Shown one piece after another: positions 1 through 14,570 of a DNA stretch of 64,000 nt. Both the position numbers and the translations under genes were made by a program. Within the stretch, counting starts at the first letter, position 1, and each line of letters starts with the position of its first letter. Under the pieces are notes generated by a model. It saw only the letters and a list, made by a program, of their open reading frames with translations. It did not search any database and had not been told where the DNA came from. This DNA is from Micromussa lordhowensis (Eukaryota > Cnidaria > Anthozoa > Scleractinia > Lobophylliidae): positions 29,187,242 to 29,251,241 of the forward strand of contig OZ026603.1 in NCBI GenBank assembly GCA_964020085.1, in the 5' to 3' direction.

Positions 1-1339
1 TTACAGCTGTTTTGTTTATTTTACGCCAACAATTACAGCTGTTTTGTTTCTTTTACGCCAACAATTACAGCTGTTTTGTTTATTTCTCGCCAACAATTAC
101 AGCTGTTTTGTTTATTTTACGCCAACAATTACAGCTGTTTTGTTTATTTCTCGCCAACAATTACAGTTGTTTTGTTTATTTTACACCAACAATTACAGCT
201 GTTTTGTTTATTTCTCGTCAACAGTGACAGTTGTTTTGTTTATTTTACGCCAACAATTACAGCTGTTTTGTTTATTTTACGCCAACAGTTACAGCTGTTC
301 TATTTATTTTACGCCAACAATTACAGGTGTTTTGATTTATTTTACGCCAACAATTACAGCTGTTTTGTTTATTTTATGCCAACAATTACAGCTGTTTTGT
401 TTATTTTATGCGAACAATTACAGCTGTTTTGGTTATTTTGCGCCAACAATTACAGCTGTTTTGTTTATTTTGCGCCAACAATGAGAGCTGTTTTGTTTAT
501 TTCTCGCCAACAATCACAGCTGTTTTGTTTATTTTACGCAAACAATGACAGCTGTTTTGTTTATTTTACGCCAACAATTACAGCTGTTTTGTTTATTTTA
601 CGCCAACAATTACAGCTGTTTTGTTTATTTCTTGCCAACAATTACAGCTGTTTTGTTTATTTTACGCCAACACTTACAGCTGTTTTATTTATTTTACGCC
701 AACAATTACAGCTGTTTTGTTTATTTTACGCCAACAATTACAGCTGTTTTGTTTATTTAACGCCAACAATTAGAGCTGTTTTGTTTAATTCTCGTCAACA
801 ATTACAGCTGTTTTGTTTATTTTGTGCCAACAATGTTACGCCAACGATGAAGGCTGTTTTGTCTGTTTCTCGCTAACAATTACAGCTGTTTTGTTTATTT
901 TACGCCAACAATTACAGCTGTTTTGTTTATTTTACGCCAACAATTACAGCTGTTTTGTTTATTTTGCGCCAACAATGACAGCTGTTTTGTTTATTTTGCA
1001 CCAACAACTACAGCTGATTTGTTTATTTTACGCCAACATTTACAGCTGTTTTGTTTTTTTTACGCCAACAATTAGAGCTGTTTTGTTTATTTTACGCCAA
1101 CAATTACAGCTGTTTTGTTTATTTTACGCCAACAATTACAGCTGTTTTGTTTATTTTACGCCAAAAATTACAGTTTTTTTGTTTATTTTACGCCAACAAT
1201 TACAGCTGTTTTGTTTATTTTACGCCAACAATTACAGCTGTTTTGTTTATTTTATGCCAACAATTACAGCTGTTTTGTTTATTTCTCGCCAACAATTACA
1301 GCTGTTTTGTTTATTTTACGCCAACAATTACAGCTGTTT

Positions 1340-4300
1340 TGTTTATTTTACGCCAACAATTACAGCTGTTTTGTTTCTTTTACGCCAACAATTACAGCTG
1401 TTTTGTTTATTTCACGCCAACAATTACAGCTGTTTTATTTATTTTACGCCAACAATTACAGCTGTTTTGTTTATTTTACGCCAACAATTACAGCTGTTTT
1501 ATTTATTTTACGCCAACAATTACAGCTGTTTTATTTATTTTACGCCAACAATTACAGCTGTTTTGTTTATTTCTCGCCAACAATTACAGCTGTTTTGTTT
1601 ATTTTACGCCAACAATTACAGCTGTTTTGTTTATTTCTCGCCAACAATTACAGTTGTTTTGTTTATTTTACACCAACAATTACAGCTGTTTTGTTTATTT
1701 CTCGTCAACAGTGACAGTTGTTTTGTTTATTTTACGCCAACAATTACAGCTGTTTTGTTTATTTTACGCCAACAGTTACAGCTGTTCTATTTATTTTACG
1801 CCAACAATTACAGCTGTTTTGATTTATTTTACGCCAACAATTACAGCTGTTTTGTTTATTTTATGCCAACAATTACAGCTGTTTTGTTTATTTTATGCGA
1901 ACAATTACAGCTGTTTTGGTTATTTTGCGCCAACAATTACAGCTGTTTTGTTTATTTTGCGCCAACAATGTTACGCCAACAATGAGAGCGGTTTTGTTTA
2001 TTTCTCGCCAACAATCACAGCTGTTTTGTTTATTTTACGCAAACAATGACAGCTGTTTTGTTTATTTTACGCCAACAATTACAGCTGTTTTGTTTATTTC
2101 TCGTCAACAATGACATCTCCTTTGTTTATTTTACGCCAACAATTACAGCTGTTTTGTTTATTTTACGCCAACAATTACAGCTGTTTTATTTATTTTACGC
2201 CAACAATTACAGCTGTTTTGTTTTTTTTACGCCAAAAATTACAGCTGTTTTGATTATTTTACGCCAACAATTACAGCTGTTTTGTTTATTTTACGCCAAC
2301 AATTACAGCTGTTTTGTTTCTTTTATGCCAACAATTACAGCTGTTTTGTTTATTTTACGCCAACAATTACAGCTGTTTTATTTATTTTACGCCAACAATT
2401 ACAGCTGTTTTGTTTATTTTACGCCAACAATTACAGCTGTTAGATTTATTTTACGCCAACAATTACAGCTGTTTTATTTATTTTACGCCAACAATTACAG
2501 CTGTTTTGTTTATTTCTCGCCAACAATTACAGCTGTTATGTTTATTTTACGCCAACAATTACAGCTGTTTTGTTTATTTTACGCCAACAATTACAGCTGT
2601 TTTGTTTATTTTACGCCAACAATTACAGCTGTTTTGTTTATTTCTGGTCAACAATTACAGCTGTTTTGTTTATTTCACGCCAACAATTACAGCTGTTTTG
2701 TTTATTTTACGCCAACAATTACACCTTTTTTGTTTATTTTACGCCAACAATTACAGCTGTTTTGTTTATTTTACGCCAAACAATTACAGCTGTTTTGTTT
2801 ATTTTACGCCAACAATTACAGCTGTTTTGTTTATTTTACGCCAACAATTACAGCTGTTTTGTTTATTTCTGTTCAACAATTACAGCTGTTTTGTTTATGT
2901 TACGCCAACAATTACAGCTGTTTTGTTTATTTTACGCCAACAATTACAGCTGTTTTGTTTATTTCTCGTCAACAATTACAGCTGTTTTGTTTATTTTACG
3001 CCAACAATTACAGCTGTTTTGTTTTTTTCTCGCCAACAATTACAGCTGTTTTGTTTATTTCTCGTCAACAATGACAGCTGTTTTGTTTATTTCTCGTCAA
3101 CAATGACAGCTGTTTTGTTTACTTCTCGTCAACAATGACAGCTGTTTTGTTTATTTCTCGTCAACAATTAAAGCTGTTTTGTTTATTTTACGCCAACACT
3201 TACAGCTGTTTTGTTTATTTCTCGTCAACAATGACAGCTGTTTTGTTTATTTTACGCCAACAATTACAGCCGTTTTGTTTATTTTACGCCAACAATTACA
3301 GCTGTTTCGTTTATTTTACGCCAACAATTACAGCTGTTTTGTTTATTTTACGCCAACAATTACAGCTGTTTTGTTTATTTTCACCAACAATTACAGCTGT
3401 TTTATTTAATTTACGCCAACAATTACAGCTGTTTTGTTTATTTTAGGCCAACAATTACAGCTGTTTTGTTTATTTCTCGCCAACAATTACAGCTGTTTTG
3501 TTTATTTTGCGCCAACAATGTTACGCCAACGATGAAGGCTGTTTTGTCTGTTTCTCGCTAACAATTACAGCTGTTTTGTTTATTTTACGCCAACAATTAC
3601 AGCTGTTTTGTTTATTTTACGCCAACAATTACAGCTGTTTTGTTTCTTTTACGCCAACAATTACAGCTGTTTTGTTTATTTTACGCCAACAATTACAGCT
3701 GTTTTATTTATTTTACGCCAACAATTACAGCTGTTTTGTTTATTTTACGCCAACAATTACAGCTGTTTTATTTATTTTACGCCAACAATTACAGCTGTTT
3801 TATTTATTTTACGCCAACAATTACAGCTGTTTTGTTTATTTCTCGCAAACAATTACAGCTGTTTTGTTTATTTTACGCCAACAATTACAGCTGTTTTGTT
3901 TATTTCTCGCCAACAATTACAGTTGTTTTGTTTATTTTACACCAACAATTACAGCTGTTTTGTTTATTTCTCGTCAACAGTGACAGTTGTTTTGTTTATT
4001 TTACGCCAACAATTACAGCTGTTTTGTTTATTTTACGCCAACAGTTACAGCTGTTCTATTTATTTTACGCCAACAATTACAGCTGTTTTGATTTATTTTA
4101 CGCCAACAATTACAGCTGTTTTGTTTATTTTATGCCAACAATTACAGCTGTTTTGTTTATTTTATGCGAACAATTACAGCTGTTTTGGTTATTTTGCGCC
4201 AACAATTACAGCTGTTTTGTTTATTTTGCGCCAACAATGTTACGCCAACAATGAGAGCTGTTTTGTTTATTTCTCGCCAACAATCACAGCTGTTTTGTTT

Positions 4301-5719
4301 ATTTTACGCAAACAATGACAGCTGTTTTGTTTATTTTACGCCAACAATTACAGCTGTTTTGTTTATTTCTCGTCAACAATGACATCTCCTTTGTTTATTT
4401 TACGCCAACAATTACAGCTGTTTTGTTTATTTTACGCCAACAATTACAGCTGTTTTATTTATTTTACGCCAACAATTACAGCTGTTTTGTTTTTTTTACG
4501 CCAAAAATTACAGCTGTTTTGTTTATTTTACGCCAACAATTACAGCTGTTTTGTTTATTTTACGCCAACAATTACAGCTGTTTTGTTTCTTTTATGCCAA
4601 CAATTACAGCTGTTTTGTTTATTTTACGCCAACAATTACAGCTGTTTTATTTATTTTACGCCAACAATTACAGCTGTTTTGTTTATTTTACGCCAACAAT
4701 TACAGCTGTTAGATTTATTTTACGCCAACAATTACAGCTGTTTTATTTATTTTACGCCAACAATTACAGCTGTTTTGTTTATTTCTCGCCAACAATTACA
4801 GCTGTTATGTTTATTTTACGCCAACAATTACAGCTGTTTTGTTTATTTTACGCCAACAATTACAGCTGTTTTGTTTATTTTACGCCAACAATTACAGCTG
4901 TTTTGTTTATTTCTGGTCAACAATTACAGCTGTTTTGTTTATTTCACGCCAACAATTACAGCTGTTTTGTTTATTTTACGCCAACAATTACACCTTTTTT
5001 GTTTATTTTACGCCAACAATTACAGCTGTTTTGTTTATTTTACGCCAAACAATTACAGCTGTTTTGTTTATTTTACGCCAACAATTACAGCTGTTTTGTT
5101 TATTTTACGCCAACAATTACAGCTGTTTTGTTTATTTCTCTTCAACAATTACAGCTGTTTTGTTTATGTTACGCCAACAATTACAGCTGTTTTGTTTTTT
5201 TCTCGCCAACAATTACAGCTGTTTTGTTTATTTCTCGTCAACAATTACAGCTGTTTTGTTTTTTTTACGCCAACAATTACAGCTGTTTTGTTTTTTTCTC
5301 GCCAACAATTACAGCTGTTTTGTTTATTTCTCGTCAACAATGACAGCTGTTTTGTTTATTTCTCGTCAACAATGACAGCTGTTTTGTTTACTTCTCGTCA
5401 ACAATGACAGCTGTTTTGTTTATTTCTCGTCAACAATTAAAGCTGTTTTGTTTATTTTACGCCAACACTTACAGCTGTTTTGTTTATTTCTCGTCAACAA
5501 TGACAGCTGTTTTGTTTATTTTACGCCAACAATTACAGCTGTTTTGTTTATTTTACGCCAACAATTACAGCTGTTTCGTTTATTTTACGCCAACAATTAC
5601 AGCTGTTTTGTTTATTTTACGCCAACAATTACAGCTGTTTTGTTTATTTTCACCAACAATTACAGCTGTTTTATTTAATTTACGCCAACAATTACAGTTT
5701 TTTTGTTTATTTTACGCCA
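1340..5719. repeat. Higher-order repeat: two ~2.27-kb satellite units in tandem
   Basis: The stretch from about 1340 to 3450 recurs at about 3609 to 5719, an offset of 2269 bp. The same rare monomer variants occur in the same order, for example the partial monomer near 1968 matched at 4237, and the variant AATGACATCTCC near 2108 matched at 4377. The offset is three bases short of 71 monomers, which reflects indels in individual units. Recent unequal exchange or block amplification is the likely cause. Confidence 0.8.
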
Positions 5720-8700
5720 ACAATTACAGCTGTTTTGTTTATTTTGCGCCAACAATGTTACGCCAACGATGAAGGCTGTTTTGTCTGTTTCTCGCTAACA
5801 ATTACAGCTGTTTTGTTTATTTTACGCCAACAATTACAGCTGTTTTGTTTATTTTACGCCAACAATGAAAGCTGTTTTGTTTATTTTGCACCAACAATGA
5901 CAGCTGTTTTGTTTATTTTGCACCAACAACTACAGCTGATTTGTTTATTTTACGCCAACATTTACAGCTGTTTTGTTTTTTTTACGCCAACAATTACAGC
6001 TGTTTTGTTTATTTTACGCCAACAATTACAGCTGTTTTGTTTATTTTACGCCAACAATTACAGCTGTTTTGTTTATTTTACGCCAAAAATTACAGTTTTT
6101 TTGTTTATTTTACGCCAACAATTACAGCTGTTTTGTTTATTTTACGCCAACAATTACAGCTGTTTTGTTTATTTTATGCCAACAATTACAGCTGTTTTGT
6201 TTATTTCTCACCAACAACTACAGCTGTTTTGTTTATTTTACGCCAACAATTACAGCTGTTTTGTTTATTTTACGCCAACAATTACAGCTGTTTTGTTTAT
6301 TTTATGCCAACAATTACAGCTGTTTTGTTAATTTCTCGCCAACAATTACAGCTGTTTTGTTTATTTTACGCCAACAATTACAGCTGTTTTGTTTATTTTA
6401 AATCAACAATTACAGCTGTTTTGTTTATTTTACGCCAACAATTACAGCTGTTTTGTTTATTTTACGCCAACAATTACAGCTGTTTTGTTTATTTTAAACC
6501 AACAATTACAGCTGTTTTGTTTATTTTACGCCAACAATTACAGCTGTTTTGTTTCTTTTACGCCAACAATTACAGCTGTTTTGTTTATTTTACGCCAACA
6601 ATTACAGCTGTTTTATTTATTTTACGCCAACAATTACAGCTGTTTTGTTTATTTTACGCCAACAATTACAGCTGTTTTATTTATTTTACGCCAACAATTA
6701 CAGCTGTTTTATTTATTTTACGCCAACAATTACAGCTGTTTTGTTTATTTTACGCCAACAATTACAGCTGTTTTGTTTATTTCTCGCCAACAATTACAGT
6801 TGTTTTGTTTATTTTACGCCAACAATTACAGCTGTTTTGTTTATTTTACGCCAAAAATTACAGTTTTTTTGTTTATTTTACGCCAACAATTACAGCTGTT
6901 TTGTTTATTTTACGCCAACAATTACAGCTGTTTTGTTTATTTTATGCCAACAATTACAGCTGTTTTGTTTATTTCTCGCCAACAACTACAGCTGTTTTGT
7001 TTATTTTACGCCAACAATTACAGCTGTTTTGTTTATTTTACGCCAACAATTACAGCTGTTTTGTTTATTTTATGCCAACAATTACAGCTGTTTTGTTAAT
7101 TTCTCGCCAACAATTACAGCTGTTTTGTTTATTTTACGCCAACAATTACAGCTGTTTTGTTTATTTTAAATCAACAATTACAGCTGTTTTGTTTATTTTA
7201 CGCCAACAATTACAGCTGTTTTGTTTATTTTACGCCAACAATTACAGCTGTTTTGTTTATTTTAAACCAACAATTACAGCTGTTTTGTTTATTTTACGCC
7301 AACAATTACAGCTGTTTTGTTTCTTTTACGCCAACAATTACAGCTGTTTTGTTTATTTTACGCCAACAATTACAGCTGTTTTATTTATTTTACGCCAACA
7401 ATTACAGCTGTTTTGTTTATTTTACGCCAACAATTACAGCTGTTTTATTTATTTTACGCCAACAATTACAGCTGTTTTATTTATTTTACGCCAACAATTA
7501 CAGCTGTTTTGTTTATTTCTCGCCAACAATTACAGCTGTTTTGTTTATTTTACGCCAACAATTACAGCTGTTTTGTTTATTTCTCGCCAACAATTACAGT
7601 TGTTTTGTTTATTTTACACCAACAATTACAGCTGTTTTGTTTATTTCTCGTCAACAGTGACAGTTGTTTTGTTTATTTTACGCCAACAATTACAGCTGTT
7701 TTGTTTATTTTACGCCAACAGTTACAGCTGTTTTTTTTTTTTACGCCAACAATTACAGCTGTTTTCATTTATTTTACGCCAACAATTACAGCTGTTTTGT
7801 TTATTTTATGCCAACAATTACAGCTGTTTTGTTTATTTTATGCGAACAATTACAGCTGTTTTGGTTATGTTGCGCCAACAATTACAGCTGTTTTGTTTAT
7901 TTTGCGCCAACAATGAGAGCTGTTTTGTTTATTTCTCGCCAACAATCACAGCTGTTTTGTTTATTTTACGCAAACAATGACAGCTGTTTTGTTTATTTTA
8001 CGCCAACAATTACAGCTGTTTTGTTTATTTTACGCCAACAATTACAGCTGTTTTGTTTATTTCTTGCCAACAATTACAGCTGTTTTGTTTATTTTACGCC
8101 AACAATTACAGCTGTTTTATTTATTTTACGCCAACAATTACAGCTGTTTTGTTTATTTTACGCCAACAATTACAGCTGTTTTGTTTATTTAACGCCAACA
8201 ATTACAGCTGTTTTGTTTAATTCTCGTCAACAATTACAGCTGTTTTGTTATTTTACGCCAACAATTACAGCTGTTTTATTTATTTTACGCCAACAATTAC
8301 AGCTGTTTTGTTTCTTTTACGCCAACAATTACAGCTGTTTTGTTTATTTTACGCCAACAATTACAGCTGTTTTATTTATTTTACGCCAACAATTACAGCT
8401 GTTTTGTTTATTTTACGCCAACAATTACAGCTGTTTTATTTATTTTACGCCAACAATTACAGCTGTTTTATTTATTTTACGCCAACAATTACAGCTGTTT
8501 TGTTTATTTCTCGCCAACAATTACAGCTGTTTTGTTTATTTTACGCCAACAATTACAGCTGTTTTGTTTATTTCTCGCGAACAATTACAGTTGTTTTGTT
8601 TATTTTACGCCAACAATTACAGCTGTTTTGTTTATTTTACGCCAAAAATTACAGTTTTTTTGTTTATTTTACGCCAACAATTACAGCTGTTTTGTTTATT

Positions 8701-11700
8701 TTACGCCAACAATTACAGCTGTTTTGTTTATTTTATGCCAACAATTACAGCTGTTTTGTTTATTTCTCACCAACAACTACAGCTGTTTTGTTTATTTTAC
8801 GCCAACAATTACAGCTGTTTTGTTTATTTTACGCCAACAATTACAGCTGTTTTGTTTATTTTATGCCAACAATTACAGCTGTTTTGTTAATTTCTCGCCA
8901 ACAATTACAGCTGTTTTGTTTATTTTACGCCAACAATTACAGCTGTTTTGTTTATTTTAAATCAACAATTACAGCTGTTTTGTTTATTTTACGCCAACAA
9001 TTACAGCTGTTTTGTTTATTTTACGCCAACAATTACAGCTGTTTTGTTTATTTTAAACCAACAATTACAGCTGTTTTGTTTATTTCTCGCGAACAATTAC
9101 AGTTGTTTTGTTTATTTTACGCCAACAATTACAGCTGTTTTGTTTATTTTACGCCAAAAATTACAGTTTTTTTGTTTATTTTACGCCAACAATTACAGCT
9201 GTTTTGTTTATTTTACGCCAACAATTACAGCTGTTTTGTTTATTTTATGCCAACAATTACAGCTGTTTTGTTTATTTCTCACCAACAACTACAGCTGTTT
9301 TGTTTATTTTACGCCAACAATTACAGCTGTTTTGTTTATTTTACGCCAACAATTACAGCTGTTTTGTTTATTTTATGCCAACAATTACAGCTGTTTTGTT
9401 AATTTCTCGCCAACAATTACAGCTGTTTTGTTTATTTTACGCCAACAATTACAGCTGTTTTGTTTATTTTAAATCAACAATTACAGCTGTTTTGTTTATT
9501 TTACGCCAACAATTACAGCTGTTTTGTTTATTTTACGCCAACAATTACAGCTGTTTTGTTTATTTTAAACCAACAATTACAGCTGTTTTGTTTATTTTAC
9601 GCCAACAATTACAGCTGTTTTGTTTCTTTTACGCCAACAATTACAGCTGTTTTGTTTATTTTACGCCAACAATTACAGCTGTTTTATTTATTTTACGCCA
9701 ACAATTACAGCTGTTTTGTTTATTTTACGCCAACAATTACAGCTGTTTTATTTATTTTACGCCAACAATTACAGCTGTTTTATTTATTTTACGCCAACAA
9801 TTACAGCTGTTTTGTTTATTTCTCGCGAACAATTACAGCTGTTTTGTTTATTTTACGCCAACAATTACAGCTGTTTTGTTTATTTCTCGCCAACAATTAC
9901 AGTTGTTTTGTTTATTTTACACCAACAATTACAGCTGTTTTGTTTATTTCTCGTCAACAGTGACAGTTGTTTTGTTTATTTTACGCCAACAATTACAGCT
10001 GTTTTGTTTATTTTACGCCAACAGTTACAGCTGTTCTATTTATTTTACGCCAACAATTACAGCTGTTTTCATTTATTTTACGCCAACAATTACAGCTGTT
10101 TTGTTTATTTTATGCCAACAATTACAGCTGTTTTGTTTATTTTATGCGAACAATTACAGCTGTTTTGGTTATGTTGCGCCAACAATTACAGCTGTTTTGT
10201 TTATTTTGCGCCAACAATGAGAGCTGTTTTGTTTATTTCTCGCCAACAATCACAGCTGTTTTGTTTATTTTACGCAAACAATGACAGCTGTTTTGTTTAT
10301 TTTACGCCAACAATTACAGCTGTTTTGTTTATTTTACGCCAACAATTACAGCTGTTTTGTTTATTTCTTGCCAACAATTACAGCTGTTTTGTTTATTTTA
10401 CGCCAACAATTACAGCTGTTTTATTTATTTTACGCCAACAATTACAGCTGTTTTGTTTATTTTACGCCAACAATTACAGCTGTTTTGTTTATTTAACGCC
10501 AACAATTACAGCTGTTTTGTTTAATTCTCGTCAACAATTACAGCTGTTTTGTTATTTTACGCCAACAATTACAGCTGTTTTGTTTCTTTCTCGCCAACAA
10601 TTACAGCTCTTTTGTTTATTTTACGCCAACAATTACAGCTGTTTTGTTTATTTTACGTCAACAATGACAGCTGTTTTGTTTATTTTACGCCAACAATTAC
10701 AGCTGTTTTGTTTATTTTACGCCAACAATTACAGCTGTTTTCTTTATTTTACGCCAACAATTACAGCTGTTTTGTTTATTTCTCGTCAACAATGACATCT
10801 CCTTTGTTTATTTTACGCCAACAATTACAGCTGTTTTGTTTATTTTAGGCCAACAATTACAGCTGTTTTGTTTATTTTACGCCAACAATTACAGCTGTTT
10901 TGTTTATTTCTTGCCAACAATTACAGCTGTTTTGTTTATTTTACGCCAACAATTACAGCTGTTTTATTTATTTTACGCCAACAATTACAGCTGTTTTGTT
11001 TATTTTACGCCAACAATTACAGCTGTTTTGTTTATTTAACGCCAACAATTACAGCTGTTTTGTTTAATTCTCGTCAACAATTACAGCTGTTTTGATTATT
11101 TTGTGCCAACAATGTTACGCTAACGATGAAGGCTGTTTTGTCTGTTTCTCGCTAACAATTACAGCTGTTTTGTTTATTTTACGCCAACAATTTCAGCTGT
11201 TTTGTTTATTTTACGCCAACAATTACAGCTGTTTTGTTTATTTTGCACCAACAATGACAGCTGTTTTGTTTATTTTGCACCAACAACTACAGCTGATTTG
11301 TTTATTTTACGCCAACATTTACAGCTGTTTTGTTTTTTTTACGCCAACAATTAGAGCTGTTTTGTTTATTTTACGCCAACAATTACAGCTGTTTTGTTTA
11401 TTTTACGCCAACAATTACAGCTGTTTTGTTTATTTTACGCCAAAAATTACAGTTTTTTTGTTCATTTTACGCCAACAATTACAGCTGTTTTGTTTATTTT
11501 ACGCCAACAATTACAGCTGTTTTGTTTATTTTATGCCAACAATTACAGCTGTTTTGTTTATTTCTCGCCAACAATTACAGCTGTTTTGTTTATTTTACGC
11601 CAACAATTACAGCTGTTTTGTTTATTTTACGCCAACAATTACAGCTGTTTTGTTTCTTTTACGCCAACAATTACAGCTGTTTTGTTTATTTTACGCCAAC

Positions 11701-12173
11701 AATTACAGCTGTTTTATTTATTTTACGCCAACAATTACAGCTGTTTTGTTTATTTTACGCCAACAATTACAGCTGTTTTATTTATTTTACGCCAACAATT
11801 ACAGCTGTTTTATTTATTTTACGCCAACAATTACAGCTGTTTTGTTTATTTCTCGCCAACAATTACAGCTGTTTTGTTTATTTTACGCCAACAATTACAG
11901 CTGTTTTGTTTATTTCTCGCCAACAATTACAGTTGTTTTGTTTATTTTACACCAACAATTACAGCTGTTTTGTTTATTTCTCGTCAACAGTGACAGTTGT
12001 TTTGTTTATTTTACGCCAACAATTACAGCTGTTTTGTTTATTTTACGCCAACAGTTACAGCTGTTCTATTTATTTTACGCCAACAATTACAGCTGTTTTG
12101 ATTTATTTTACGCCAACAATTACAGCTGTTTTGTTTATTTTATGCCAACAATTACAGCTGTTTTGTTTATTTT

Positions 12174-14570
12174 ATGCGAACAATTACAGCTGTTTTGGTT
12201 ATTTTGCGCCAACAATTACAGCTGTTTTGTTTATTTTGCGCCAACAATGTTACGCCAACAATGAGAGCTGTTTTGTTTATTTCTCGCCAACAATCACAGC
12301 TGTTTTGTTTATTTTACGCAAACAATTACAGCTGTTTTGTTTATTTTACGCCAACAATTACAGCTGTTTTGTTTATTTCTCGTCAACAATGACATCTCCT
12401 TTGTTTATTTTACGCCAACAATTACAGCTGTTTTGTTTATTTTACGCCAACAATTACAGCTGTTTTATTTATTTTACGCCAACAATTACAGCTGTTTTGT
12501 TTTTTTTACGCCAAAAATTACAGCTGTTTTGTTTATTTTACGCCAACAATTACAGCTGTTTTGTTTATTTTACGCCAACAATTACAGCTGTTTTGTTTCT
12601 TTTAGGCCAACAATTACAGCTGTTTTGTTTATTTTACGCCAAAAATTACAGTTTTTTTGTTCATTTTACGCCAACAATTACAGCTGTTTTGTTTATTTTA
12701 CGCCAACAATTACAGCTGTTTTGTTTATTTTATGCCAACAATTACAGCTGTTTTGTTTATTTCTCGCCAACAATTACAGCTGTTTTGTTTATTTTACGCC
12801 AACAATTACAGCTGTTTTGTTTATTTTACGCCAACAATTACAGCTGTTTTGTTTCTTTTACGCCAACAATTACAGCTGTTTTGTTTATTTTACGCCAACA
12901 ATTACAGCTGTTTTATTTATTTTACGCCAACAATTACAGCTGTTTTGTTTATTTTACGCCAACAATTACAGCTGTTTTATTTATTTTACGCCAACAATTA
13001 CAGCTGTTTTATTTATTTTACGCCAACAATTACAGCTGTTTTGTTTATTTCTCGCCAACAATTACAGCTGTTTTGTTTATTTTACGCCAACAATTACAGC
13101 TGTTTTGTTTATTTCTCGCCAACAATTACAGTTGTTTTGTTTATTTTACACCAACAATTACAGCTGTTTTGTTTATTTCTCGTCAACAGTGACAGTTGTT
13201 TTGTTTATTTTACGCCAACAATTACAGCTGTTTTGTTTATTTTACGCCAACAGTTACAGCTGTTCTATTTATTTTACGCCAACAATTACAGCTGTTTTGA
13301 TTTATTTTACGCCAACAATTACAGCTGTTTTGTTTATTTTATGCCAACAATTACAGCTGTTTTGTTTATTTTATGCGAACAATTACAGCTGTTTTGGTTA
13401 TTTTGCGCCAACAATTACAGCTGTTTTGTTTATTTTGCGCCAACAATGTTACGCCAACAATGAGAGCTGTTTTGTTTATTTCTCGCCAACATTCACAGCT
13501 GTTTTGTTTATTTTACGCAAACAATTACAGCTGTTTTGTTTATTTTACGCCAACAATTACAGCTGTTTTGTTTATTTCTCGTCAACAATGACATCTCCTT
13601 TGTTTATTTTACGCCAACAATTACAGCTGTTTTGTTTATTTTACGCCAACAATTACAGCTGTTTTATTTATTTTACGCCAACAATTACAGCTGTTTTGTT
13701 TTTTTTACGCCAAAAATTACAGCTGTTTTGTTTATTTTACGCCAACAATTACAGCTGTTTTGTTTATTTTACGCCAACAATTACAGCTGTTTTGTTTCTT
13801 TTAGGCCAACAATTACAGCTGTTTTGTTTATTTTACGCCAACAATTACAGCTGTTTTATTTATTTTACGCCAACAATTACAGCTGTTTTGTTTATTTTAC
13901 GCCAACAATTACAGCTGTTAGATTTATTTTACGCCAACAATTACAGCTGTTTTATTTATTTTGCGCCAACAATTACAGCTGTTTTGTTTATTTCTCGCCA
14001 ACAATTACAGCTGTTATGTTTATTTTACGCCAACAATTACAGCTGTTTTGTTTATTTTACGCCAACAATTACAGCTGTTTTGTTTATTTTACGCCAACAA
14101 TTACAGCTGTTTTGTTTATTTCTGGTCAACAATTACAGCTGTTTTGTTTATTTCACGCCAACAATTACAGCTGTTTTGTTTATTTTACGCCAACAATTAC
14201 ACCTTTTTTGTTTATTTTACGCCAACAATTACAGCTGTTTTGTTTATTTTACGCCAAACAATTACAGCTGTTTTGTTTATTTTACGCCAACAATTACAGC
14301 TGTTTTGTTTATTTTACGCCAACAATTACAGCTGTTTTGTTTATTTCTCTTCAACAATTACAGCTGTTTTGTTTATGTTACACCAACAATTACAGCTGTT
14401 TTGTTTATTTTACGCCAACAATTACAGCTGTTTTGTTTATTTCTCGTCAACAATTACAGCTGTTTTGTTTATTTTACGCCAACAATTACAGCTGTTTTGT
14501 TTTTTTCTCGCCAACAATTACAGCTGTTTTGTTTATTTCTCGTCAACAATGACAGCTGTTTTGTTTATTT
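12174..14570. repeat. Higher-order repeat: ~1.2-kb block duplicated within the array
   Basis: Variant monomers at 12174-12600 recur at 13373-13800, an offset of 1199 bp. The shared variants include the phase-shifting partial monomer (12247 and 13446) and the TTTTAGGCC variant (about 12600 and 13800). This is a local tandem duplication inside the 32-bp array. Confidence 0.7.
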